DNA of 9,313 nt from REEB509 sp049314555. GTDB lineage: Bacteria > Pseudomonadota > Alphaproteobacteria > Caulobacterales > Aquidulcibacteraceae. This document shows, piece after piece, positions 1 through 6,787 of the stretch (positions are counted from its first letter, which is position 1; each line of letters begins with the position of its first letter). Location of the stretch: the NCBI GenBank assembly GCA_049314555.1, contig JBMOEW010000067.1, positions 1-9,313 of the forward strand. The letters are read 5' to 3'. The position numbers and the translations under genes are program-made. The notes under the pieces were generated by a model, which worked only from the letters and a program-made list of their open reading frames with translations, had not been told where the DNA came from and did not search any database.

Positions 1-2160
1 ATCCCCGGCAACCGGGCGATCAGCTTTTCGCCGTCAATCTCTTATGGCCTCTATGAAGTGAAAAGCCTGGAGCAGGGGCTAGAGTTCGCGCCTTGGGTCA
101 AGGTGGGCGAAAAGCTCGCTCTGGCCGACAAGCTGGCCGAAGACGTGTTGAAGGCGGCCAAGGTCGCGACATGGACGCGTATGGGGAAGCTCGATCCCTC
201 AGGCGTTGTCTGCGCCCATCCCTTCGCCGGCCGCGGCTATGACTTTGAAGTTCCCCTCCTCTCAGGCGATCACGTAACAGACGATGCCGGCACCGGCTTC
301 GTCCACACCGCCCCCGGTCATGGCCAGGACGACTTCGCGATCTGGCTCAAATCCGGCTTCAGCCAGAAAGACATCCCCTTCACAGTGGATGAAGAGGGCC
401 GCTACACCAAAGAAGCGCCTGGCTTTGAAGGGCTTGCGATCCTCAAATTGGAAGGCAAAGACCAAGGCAAAGACGCCGACGCCAACAAGGCCGTGATCCA
501 GGCCTTGATTGACAGCGGTAACTTGCTGGCACGCGGCACGCTGCGCCACTCTTATCCCCATTCCTGGCGGTCCAAAGCCCCGCTCATCTTCCGCAACACC
601 CCCCAATGGTTCATCGCAATGGATAAGCCATACTGGGACGGCAAAACCCTGCGCGAAGTGGCGCTGAGCGAAATCGAACGCGTCGATTGGGGCCACGCGG
701 GGGCCAAAAACCGCATCAAGGGCATGGTCCAGGATCGCCCAGACTGGCTCATCAGCCGCCAGCGCAATTGGGGCGTGCCGCTTGCCATGTTCGTCCACAA
801 AGAGACCGGCGCTATTCTCCAGGACGACGCCGTCGATGCCCGGATCATTGCCGCAATGGAGGCGGGCGGGGCCGACGCCTGGTGGGCGACGGACGCCCAA
901 GAGTTCTTAGGGCGGGACCACAAAGCGGCAGACTACGAGAAAATCGAAGACATCCTCGATGTCTGGTTCGACTCCGGGGCCACGCACGCCTTCGTGCTGG
1001 GTCAAAAACAAGCGCACCCCTGGCCGGCAGACCTTTATCTTGAAGGCTCAGACCAACACCGGGGCTGGTTCCAGTCGTCCCTTCTTGAGGGCTGCGCAAC
1101 GCGCGGCCGCGCGCCCTTTGATCAGGTGCGCACCCATGGGTTCACCATGGACGAAGAGGGGCGCAAAATGTCGAAGTCCCTCGGAAACGTGATTGAGCCA
1201 CAGACCATCTTCAAGCAATACGGAGCAGAAATCCTTCGCCTGATGACCGCGAGCGTCGACTACGAAGAGGACCAGCGCTTCGGCAAAGGGCTGACCGACG
1301 GCAGCGCCGAAACCTATCGTAAGCTGCGCAACACGCTGCGCTATCTGCTCGGCGCGCTTAAAGGGTTCGATGAAGCAGAACGTCTCTCAGACACAGAACC
1401 CATGCCGTTCCTGGAAAGCTGGCTGCTGGGGCGACTGACGCAACTCGACCACACCGTGAAGGAAGCCTACCGCGCCTATCAATTCCGGGACGCCCTGACC
1501 GCCGTTGTCGAATTCTGCAACGTCGATCTGTCGGCATTTTATGTCGATGTGCGCAAAGATGCCCTCTACTGCGACATCCAGACCAGCCCGCGGCGGCGCG
1601 CCTGTCGCACGGCACTGCACGAAACCTTTGAGCGCTTGACCGCTTGGCTGGCCCCCATCCTGCCGTTCACCACCGAAGAGGCCTGGGGCTGTCGCCATCC
1701 CAACGCGGGCTCCGTCCATCTGCGTACCTTTCCAGAAACGCCAATGGCGTGGGCGAACCCTGACACCCAATCGGTGATGGCCATCTTGCGCGCGGTTCGC
1801 GCGATGGTCACAGGGGCCCTTGAAGTGGAGCGGCGCGAAAAGCGGGTCGGATCTTCTTTGGAGGCCGCACCGATCCTCTACATCCCAGATCCGGCCACGG
1901 CTGGGTTGGTGCGCTCGGTGGACTTTGCCGAGCTGTGCATTGTCAGCGCAATCACGGTTATCGAAGGAGAAGCCCCGGCCGATGCTTTCCGGCTGGCACC
2001 GCATGATCGCAACGGTGTTGTGCCCGCCTTGGCTACAGGTAAGAAGTGCGCCCGCAGCTGGCGGATCGCCCCCGATGTGGGCACAGACCCCCGCTACCCC
2101 GATCTCTCGCTGCGGGATGCTGAAGCCGTTGCTTGGTGGGATGCGCAACATGGGCAATAA
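1..2160 (+). CDS. ileS: Isoleucyl-tRNA synthetase, C-terminal ~719 codons (5' end outside window)
   Basis: Cytoplasmic class I aminoacyl-tRNA synthetase that charges tRNA-Ile with isoleucine and edits misactivated valine. The reading frame is open from base 1, so the GTG at 58 is internal and not a start; the first codons read IPGNRAISFSPSISYGLYEV, typical IleRS sequence. In order one sees the CP1 editing motif GTGFVHTAPGHGQDDF (289-336), TPQWFIAMD (598-624), DVWFDSG (958-978), YLEGSDQHRGWF, and the KMSKS signature of the ATP site (1165-1179), followed by the anticodon-binding helical domain. The HIGH motif and roughly the first 230-250 residues lie upstream. The extreme C-terminus matches the zinc-ribbon region of type 1 bacterial IleRS, but only one of four expected cysteines remains (KCARSW, then DLSLRDAEAV). 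The stop TAA is at 2158-2160 and overlaps or abuts lspA. Identification is secure. Confidence 0.98.
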   Translation: MPGNRAISFSPSISYGLYEVKSLEQGLEFAPWVKVGEKLALADKLAEDVLKAAKVATWTRMGKLDPSGVVCAHPFAGRGYDFEVPLLSGDHVTDDAGTGFVHTAPGHGQDDFAIWLKSGFSQKDIPFTVDEEGRYTKEAPGFEGLAILKLEGKDQGKDADANKAVIQALIDSGNLLARGTLRHSYPHSWRSKAPLIFRNTPQWFIAMDKPYWDGKTLREVALSEIERVDWGHAGAKNRIKGMVQDRPDWLISRQRNWGVPLAMFVHKETGAILQDDAVDARIIAAMEAGGADAWWATDAQEFLGRDHKAADYEKIEDILDVWFDSGATHAFVLGQKQAHPWPADLYLEGSDQHRGWFQSSLLEGCATRGRAPFDQVRTHGFTMDEEGRKMSKSLGNVIEPQTIFKQYGAEILRLMTASVDYEEDQRFGKGLTDGSAETYRKLRNTLRYLLGALKGFDEAERLSDTEPMPFLESWLLGRLTQLDHTVKEAYRAYQFRDALTAVVEFCNVDLSAFYVDVRKDALYCDIQTSPRRRACRTALHETFERLTAWLAPILPFTTEEAWGCRHPNAGSVHLRTFPETPMAWANPDTQSVMAILRAVRAMVTGALEVERREKRVGSSLEAAPILYIPDPATAGLVRSVDFAELCIVSAITVIEGEAPADAFRLAPHDRNGVVPALATGKKCARSWRIAPDVGTDPRYPDLSLRDAEAVAWWDAQHGQ

Positions 2161-2749
2161 AGCAAACATGATGCGATTTGGTTTGATCCTGGCGGCGATC
2201 GTTTTCTTGGCCGACCAAGCCTCTAAGTATTGGGTGCTTGAAGCGTTAGCTTTTAGCCCGCCTGGATGCTTGGAGTCTTATCTCGCTCACGTGCCAGCGC
2301 ACGCAAGCTGCGGTCGAATCCCGCTTGTTCCGCCTTTTTTGACGGACCAACACACATTCAGCCTGACAATGGTGTGGAACACGGGCGTCAGCTTCGGCAT
2401 GTTCCGGGCAGACGATGGCATAGGCCGTTGGATCCTGGTCGCGATGTCGTTTGCGATTTCCGGCGTCTTCATCTGGTGGATGCGATCGGCCACCAGGACC
2501 CTTCAGATCGTGGCCCTCGGCCTGGTCGTCGGCGGGGCCTTGGGCAACGTGATTGACCGAATTCGGTTCGGTGCCGTGGCAGACTTCTTTGACTTCTCCG
2601 GGCTTTACTTTCCCTGGGTCTTCAATGTGGCGGATGCTGGCATAACCATCGGAGCGTTGCTGCTTTTGCTGGATTTTGCGCTGAATGGTGAAGATAAACC
2701 CGCCGCTGTGCCGCAGAAGCGCCAAGATCAGGCCCCAAACGCGGATTGA
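2150..2749 (+). CDS. lspA: Prolipoprotein signal peptidase II (LspA), with extra periplasmic insert
   Basis: Inner-membrane aspartyl protease that cleaves the signal peptide of diacylglyceryl-modified prolipoproteins. From the chosen ATG the protein has 199 residues. It shows TM1 with the family motif DQASKYWVL (22-30), MVWNTGVSFGMF (74-85), a second TM near 94-110, GGALGNVIDRIRFGAVADFFDF (128-149) and FNVADAGITIGALLLLLD (158-175). The two catalytic aspartates are D136 (NVIDR) and D162 (NVAD). Between TM1 and the NTGVSFG motif there is an insert of roughly 25 residues with cysteines at 40 and 54, longer than in the E. coli-type enzyme. The start is uncertain. ATG 2150 has GGTGGG 9 bases upstream and overlaps ileS by 11 bases. 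ATG 2141, 2168 and 2171 are alternatives, the last two lacking a clear Shine-Dalgarno but fitting the usual short N-terminus. The frame stays open far upstream inside ileS, which is a shadow. It is probably co-transcribed with ileS. Confidence 0.96.
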   Translation: MGNKANMMRFGLILAAIVFLADQASKYWVLEALAFSPPGCLESYLAHVPAHASCGRIPLVPPFLTDQHTFSLTMVWNTGVSFGMFRADDGIGRWILVAMSFAISGVFIWWMRSATRTLQIVALGLVVGGALGNVIDRIRFGAVADFFDFSGLYFPWVFNVADAGITIGALLLLLDFALNGEDKPAAVPQKRQDQAPNAD

Positions 2750-2768
2750 AAGGCATCTGCGTTACCCC

Positions 2769-2798
2769 TTGGCTTGCGCGCCGTGGGATTGGTAGAAG
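2769..2798 (+). promoter_or_regulatory. Weak candidate sigma-70-type promoter before the lipoprotein gene
   Basis: The 74-base gap between lspA and the lipoprotein gene contains TTGGCT (2769-2774), an 18-base spacer, and TAGAAG (2793-2798). Each hexamer matches the sigma-70 consensus at four of six positions. The position, 26 bases upstream of the start codon, suits a short leader. This is a pattern match only; read-through from ileS-lspA is equally possible because no terminator-like hairpin is visible in the gap. Confidence 0.25.
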
Positions 2799-2823
2799 AC
2801 CTTAGATCAAGGAGATTCCCGCG

Positions 2824-3360
2824 ATGTCGTTTACACCGATCGCCAAGCCGCTGACCCTGGTTGCGCTGATTGCAGCCACCGCCGCGACTTCGGGCTGCGC
2901 GTCGATGCGCCAAACCCTCGGCGCAGAAAAGATCGCCCCGGACGAGTTCCGGGTGGTAACGAGCGCCCCCTTAACCGTTCCGCCTGACTACGCCCTGCGG
3001 CCACCGCGTCCGGGCGAAGCGCGTCCGCAAGAGGGCGGCGCAACTGAAGAAGGCCGCCGCGCCTTGTTTGGCCAGGACCTCGGTGCCACCGCCACCCCAG
3101 GCGAGCGACAGCTGGTTTCGAACGCCGGCGCAGAAACCGCCCGTTCCGATATCCGCGATGTGGTTGACTTTGAGGGCGCGGCCATCGTTCACCGGAATGA
3201 AGCCTTCGCAACCCGCGTGATCGAGTTTCAAGGCACAAACGCTGCCGCTGGGCCGGCCCCAACAACGGCGGAACAAGAAGCCGTGCGTCGTTCCACAGGC
3301 GGAGAGCCGGTGGTTATTGAACGGCGCGGCAACGGCGAAGTGAAGCTGCCTGGCAGCTGA
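2824..3360 (+). CDS. DUF3035-type outer-membrane lipoprotein, function unknown
   Basis: A 178-residue predicted lipoprotein. The start is supported by AAGGAG at 2809-2814, nine bases upstream. The N-terminus has K8, a hydrophobic stretch (10-21) and the lipobox TSGC with the modified cysteine at residue 25. Residue +2 is Ala rather than Asp, so Lol sorting to the outer membrane is expected. The mature part is low-complexity and hydrophilic: APDEFRVVTSAPLTVPPDYALRPP (39-62), an Ala/Glu/Arg-rich middle, a conserved-looking segment about DIRDVVDFEGAAIV, and a C-terminus ending ERRGNGEVKLPGS. The PPDYALRPP and KLPG ends are what I recall for the alphaproteobacterial DUF3035 family, often found after lspA. 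The role is unknown; an envelope-assembly or accessory role is only a guess from its neighbours. It lies 36 bases before the M16 pair and may share their transcript. LspA encoded just upstream would process it. Confidence 0.85.
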   Translation: MSFTPIAKPLTLVALIAATAATSGCASMRQTLGAEKIAPDEFRVVTSAPLTVPPDYALRPPRPGEARPQEGGATEEGRRALFGQDLGATATPGERQLVSNAGAETARSDIRDVVDFEGAAIVHRNEAFATRVIEFQGTNAAAGPAPTTAEQEAVRRSTGGEPVVIERRGNGEVKLPGS

Positions 3361-3396
3361 ACGCGCCAGGGTAGGCGAATTTAGAAGGGGTGCGAG

Positions 3397-4794
3397 ATGG
3401 GGCGAACGTTGAGTTTTCGGGCGTTCGCTCGAACCGTGGCTTTGACACTGGCGTTGGGCGGTAGCTTCGCCGTCTCCGGGGTGTTTGCACCGTCATCAGC
3501 TTATGCGCAGACGGCTCCCGAAAGTTTCGTGCTCAGAAACGGTATGCAGGTGGTGGTTATCACAGACCGGCGCGCCCCGGTCGTGACACACATGGTTTGG
3601 TATCGCGTGGGCTCCGCCGATGAAGCGCGCGGAGAAAGCGGCATCGCGCACTTTCTTGAACACTTGATGTTCAAAGGCACGCGCCGGGTAGCGCCTGGTG
3701 AGTTTGACGCCATCATCACCCGCAACGGCGGCGACCACAACGCGTTCACCAGCTACGACTACACCGCCTATTACCAGCGCATCGCCCGCGACCGTCTAGA
3801 ACTGGTGATGGGGCTGGAAGCGGACAGAATGCAGAACCTGCGTCTGCTGGAAGAAGATGTCCTGTCTGAGCGCGACGTGATCATCGAGGAACGCCGGCAA
3901 CGCACCGACAACAACCCTGCCGCCGTTCTGCAAGAGCGTATGCGTGCGATGCTCTATCCCCACCACCCCTATGGCACGCCGGTGATCGGCTGGCTGCACG
4001 AGATGGGCCAACTAAGTCGCCAAGACGCGTTCGACTTTTATCACACCTGGTACACGCCAAATAACGCGATCCTGGTGGTCGCAGGCGACATTGACGCAGC
4101 CGAGCTGCGACCACTGGCAGAGCGAATCTACGGCAGGCTTCGCCCCAACCGCAATCTGCCTGAGCGGGTCTGGGTAACCGATCCCCCAGCCATTGGCGCA
4201 ATGCGCGTGACCCATTCTGACCCCAAAGTTCGCCAACCTTCGTTTAGACGCTTCTATCCCTCGACGAGCTACACATTGGCTGAGGGCCGTGAAGCACACG
4301 CGTTGGATGTCGCAATAGAAGTTTTGGGCGGGTCCGAAACCAGCCGGCTCTATCGCGCGCTTGTCCAAGAGCAGGGCATTGCGGTGAGCGCCGGCGCATT
4401 TTCGGACACATCAGGGATCGGTGGCGGATCGGTTGGAATAACCGCGACCCCCGCTGAAGGCGTAACGCCAGAGACCCTTGAGGCAGCGGTCGATGCTATC
4501 GTCGCACAATTCCTCGCCGAAGGTCCGACACAAGCAGAAACTGTTCGCGCGCGGCAAAGCCTGGCCGCCAGCGCGATCTATGCGCGTGATAGCCAAGAGA
4601 GCTTGGCAAATTGGATCGGTTCTTCTTTGGCGGAAGGCGAAACACTGCAGGAAATCATGGCGTGGGCCGACAACATGCGTGCGGTGACGCCTGAAGAAGC
4701 GGCCGCCATCGCGCGCCAAACGTTGCGCGTTGATAATTCGGTCACAGGCTGGCTCATGCCAAGCCAATCTGCCGACGGGGAGCAAAGCCAATGA
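3397..4794 (+). CDS. M16B zinc metallopeptidase, catalytic (HxxEH) subunit, secreted
   Basis: A 465-residue peptidase of the pitrilysin/mitochondrial-processing-peptidase family. The start is supported by AGAAGGGG at 3383-3390. A signal peptide spans residues 1-37 with a good cleavage site AYA-Q, so the enzyme is periplasmic. The inverted zinc motif HFLEH is at 85-89 (H85 and H89 as ligands, E88 as general base), with the third ligand most likely E165 in VIIEERRQR, 76 residues further on as usual for M16. NGGDHNAFTSYDYTAYY (110-126) is also typical. In the C-terminal half SETSRLYRALVQEQGIAVSA aligns with the partner's R/Y region, but both the Arg and Tyr are Val here (V323, V330). That fits a subunit that borrows substrate-binding residues from a partner. 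The natural substrate is unknown, probably peptides. Its stop overlaps the start of the next gene (ATGA), so the two are likely made together. Confidence 0.95.
   Translation: MGRTLSFRAFARTVALTLALGGSFAVSGVFAPSSAYAQTAPESFVLRNGMQVVVITDRRAPVVTHMVWYRVGSADEARGESGIAHFLEHLMFKGTRRVAPGEFDAIITRNGGDHNAFTSYDYTAYYQRIARDRLELVMGLEADRMQNLRLLEEDVLSERDVIIEERRQRTDNNPAAVLQERMRAMLYPHHPYGTPVIGWLHEMGQLSRQDAFDFYHTWYTPNNAILVVAGDIDAAELRPLAERIYGRLRPNRNLPERVWVTDPPAIGAMRVTHSDPKVRQPSFRRFYPSTSYTLAEGREAHALDVAIEVLGGSETSRLYRALVQEQGIAVSAGAFSDTSGIGGGSVGITATPAEGVTPETLEAAVDAIVAQFLAEGPTQAETVRARQSLAASAIYARDSQESLANWIGSSLAEGETLQEIMAWADNMRAVTPEEAAAIARQTLRVDNSVTGWLMPSQSADGEQSQ
4777..4794 (+). promoter_or_regulatory. Ribosome-binding site and ATGA start/stop overlap coupling the M16 pair
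   Basis: GGGGAG at 4777-4782 lies inside the end of the first M16 gene, eight bases before the ATG at 4791. That ATG overlaps the TGA (4792-4794) of the first gene. The arrangement is typical of translational coupling and suggests the two subunits are produced in similar amounts. Confidence 0.8.
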
Positions 4795-6164
4795 AACGCA
4801 CCTTTTTGGCTGTCGCTCTCGCTCTCTCCGGCATCATGGCCGCAACGCCAGCGCAGGCCCAACCGCGCGCCCCAGCTGAGACCCGCGCGGAACGCGGCGT
4901 CCCTGTTCGCGAAGTGGTATCGCCGGGCGGCATTCGCGCTTGGCTGGTTTCCGACAGCACCGTGCCGATGATTGTGCTGAACGCCTCCTGGCGCGGCGGA
5001 AGCGCCGGCGAACCTGCACGGGTATCCGGTGTCACCGGCGTCATGGCAGACCTCATGTCCGAGGGGGCCGGAGACCTCGATTCCGCTGCATTTAATGTGC
5101 GGGTTGAAGAGCTGAACATGGGGCTAAGCTTCAGCGCGGGCTGGGACTTTATCGGCATGGGTCTGACCACCCTGACCGAAAACCGAGACGCCGCCTTTGC
5201 CCTCGCCCGCACCGCGCTAACCCAACCGCGATTTGATCGCGAACCCCTGGAACGGGCCAAGCGCCAGCTCGCGGTAAGCATTCGCCAGCGCGAAACGAAT
5301 CCCGGCTTCCTCGCCAATTTGGCCTTGGATCAGGCCCTGATCCCAGACCACGTTTATGCAACGCGCCTGAGCGCAGAGGGGGTTGCAGCGATTGATCAGG
5401 CAGCCCTCCGCACCCGGCGCAATGAGCTGCTAACCCGGGCCACCCTGCGTGTGACCGTGGTTGGTGATATTGACGAGCAAACACTGCTGCCGCTTCTGGA
5501 TCAATTGTTTGGCGGGCTCCCAGCGGGGACACCACCGCCTGAAACTGCCCAAGCCCAAGTCCGCGACCCAGCGACAGTGGACGACATGATCGTGCGGCGG
5601 CTGCCGCAACCCCAAAGCTTGGTGTTGTTCGCGGCACCTGGGATCCAAGACGAAGATCCAGACTGGATCCCGCTTCAAGTGGCCAACTTCATCGTTGGCG
5701 GTGGCGGTTTTGCCTCACGCCTGATGCAGGAAGTGCGTGAAGAAAGGGGCTTAGTTTATGGCGTGAGCACAGGCCCAAACGTCCGTGAAGCATCAGCATT
5801 TGTGCGAGGCCAGGCCCAGACTGAGAACGCTGATGTTCCCGAAGCAGTTGCAACAATAAAAGAAGTCATGGGTCAATTGGCGCGCAACGGCGCAACGCAA
5901 GAAGAAGTCAATGACGCCATTCAATACCTGACCGGTTCGTTTCCACTGGATCTGGACTCCAATGTGAAGATTGCCGGCACGCTATCGAACTATCAGCAGT
6001 CAGGCCGTCCGATTGACTACATAAATCAACGCAACGGTCTGATTTCGCGGGTGACCCTTGCGGATGTAAACCGGGTGCTGGCCCGCCTCTATGACCCTGC
6101 CAATTTCACCTTTGTGGTTGTTGGCGAGCCCGAACAAGCCACTGCAGCCGCTGGATCCCCATAA
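4791..6164 (+). CDS. M16B peptidase-like, zinc-less (R/Y) partner subunit, secreted
   Basis: A 457-residue M16-family protein. A signal peptide with a TPAQA-Q cleavage site after residue 23 predicts export to the periplasm. The zinc motif is gone: the stretch aligned with GIAHFLEHLM of the upstream subunit reads GVTGVMADLM (80-89), so His, Glu and His became G83, A86 and D87. It cannot bind catalytic zinc in the usual way. The C-terminal domain keeps the substrate-binding pair, R316 and Y323, in SRLMQEVREERGLVYGV, seven residues apart as in insulysin-type enzymes. It ends with the usual FTFVVVGEPEQ strand. Known relatives such as the Sphingomonas sp. A1 M16B enzyme work as a heterodimer of a zinc subunit and an R/Y subunit; by analogy this protein completes the active site of its upstream neighbour. 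Its stop TAA at 6162-6164 faces the convergent ppa gene. Confidence 0.94.
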   Translation: MKRTFLAVALALSGIMAATPAQAQPRAPAETRAERGVPVREVVSPGGIRAWLVSDSTVPMIVLNASWRGGSAGEPARVSGVTGVMADLMSEGAGDLDSAAFNVRVEELNMGLSFSAGWDFIGMGLTTLTENRDAAFALARTALTQPRFDREPLERAKRQLAVSIRQRETNPGFLANLALDQALIPDHVYATRLSAEGVAAIDQAALRTRRNELLTRATLRVTVVGDIDEQTLLPLLDQLFGGLPAGTPPPETAQAQVRDPATVDDMIVRRLPQPQSLVLFAAPGIQDEDPDWIPLQVANFIVGGGGFASRLMQEVREERGLVYGVSTGPNVREASAFVRGQAQTENADVPEAVATIKEVMGQLARNGATQEEVNDAIQYLTGSFPLDLDSNVKIAGTLSNYQQSGRPIDYINQRNGLISRVTLADVNRVLARLYDPANFTFVVVGEPEQATAAAGSP

Positions 6165-6232
6165 GCATCAGTTGGAGCTTGTGGCGTGGCAGGCCCCGGT
6201 CAAGACCAACAAACGGACCTGACGTGCCGGCC
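6165..6232. other. Short convergent intergenic region, no clear terminator
   Basis: These 68 bases separate the ends of the plus-strand M16 operon and the minus-strand ppa gene. A bidirectional terminator would be expected here. The best pairing I see is GGTC with GACC across a 14-base loop, flanked by GGCA/TGCC with an unpaired internal loop and no T-tract. That is too weak to call. No small open reading frame with a ribosome-binding site was found. Confidence 0.5.
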
Positions 6233-6769
6233 TCAGGCCTTGCTCCATTTGCCGCGGTTCACGGCCAACGTGATCCGCTCGTGGGCCGCTTCGACATCAG
6301 CCCACTCGCCGACGCTGGCCATCTTGCCTGGCTCTAAGTCCTTGTAGTGGGTGAAAAAGTGGGCGATTTGCTCGATGAGGAGGGGGGGCAGGTCGGTGTA
6401 TGCGCGCACGTTGGTGTAAAACGGGTTGAGCTTATCGACAGGCACCGCCAGGACCTTTTCGTCAAAGCCCTTTTCATCCGACATCATCAACACCCCGACA
6501 GGGCGCGCCCGAATAACAGCGCCAGGAACGACCGGCGTCGGGGTCACCACCAGGATATCAATCGGATCCCCGTCTTCAGACAGCGTATTTGGGATGAAGC
6601 CGTAGTTGGCAGGGTAGATCATCGACGTGTGCAAAAAGCGGTCGACGAACAAAGTGCCAGAGTTCGGATCTAGCTCATATTTCACCGGCATTCCGCCCTG
6701 CGGAATTTCGATAAAGGCGTTCACGTCTTCCGGCGGTTTATTGCCTGGGGGAATTTGCTTCACGAGCAT
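6233..6769 (-). CDS. ppa: Inorganic pyrophosphatase, family I (soluble)
   Basis: Cytoplasmic Mg-dependent enzyme hydrolysing pyrophosphate to two phosphates, which pulls biosynthetic reactions (including tRNA charging and nucleic acid synthesis) forward. It has 178 residues, the normal length for bacterial family I. The signature DGDPIDI at 66-72 supplies metal-binding D66, D68 and D71; D98 and D103 (SDEKGFDEK) match the remaining metal-site aspartates, and KYELD (30-34), YPANYGFIP (52-60) and HYKDLEPGK near 141-149 are all as in the E. coli enzyme. The start is fixed by GAGGG (plus-strand 6776-6780), six bases upstream of the ATG. The gene follows the hybrid histidine kinase on the same strand with an 18-base gap that holds little more than this ribosome-binding site. 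It may therefore be read from the kinase transcript, unless a promoter lies inside the end of the kinase gene. Confidence 0.98.
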   Translation of the reverse strand: MLVKQIPPGNKPPEDVNAFIEIPQGGMPVKYELDPNSGTLFVDRFLHTSMIYPANYGFIPNTLSEDGDPIDILVVTPTPVVPGAVIRARPVGVLMMSDEKGFDEKVLAVPVDKLNPFYTNVRAYTDLPPLLIEQIAHFFTHYKDLEPGKMASVGEWADVEAAHERITLAVNRGKWSKA

Positions 6770-6787
6770 GATCGGCCCTCATCGATG

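Noticed and set aside
262..900. Long open frame of 212 codons antisense to ileS
   Set aside because: Lies wholly opposite a highly conserved ileS region, has no recognisable family features, and is expected by chance in GC-rich DNA.
1820..2149. Upstream extension of the lspA frame inside ileS
   Set aside because: LspA homology begins only around 2168; the extension is an out-of-frame reading of ileS.
1387..2169. 260-codon antisense frame opposite the end of ileS
   Set aside because: Same reasoning: the ileS frame is clearly the coding one and the antisense product shows no domain or signal.
6180..6232. Possible bidirectional hairpin terminator between the convergent genes
   Set aside because: Only GGTC/GACC with a long loop and a GGCA/TGCC outer pairing separated by mismatches, without a T-run; not above chance.
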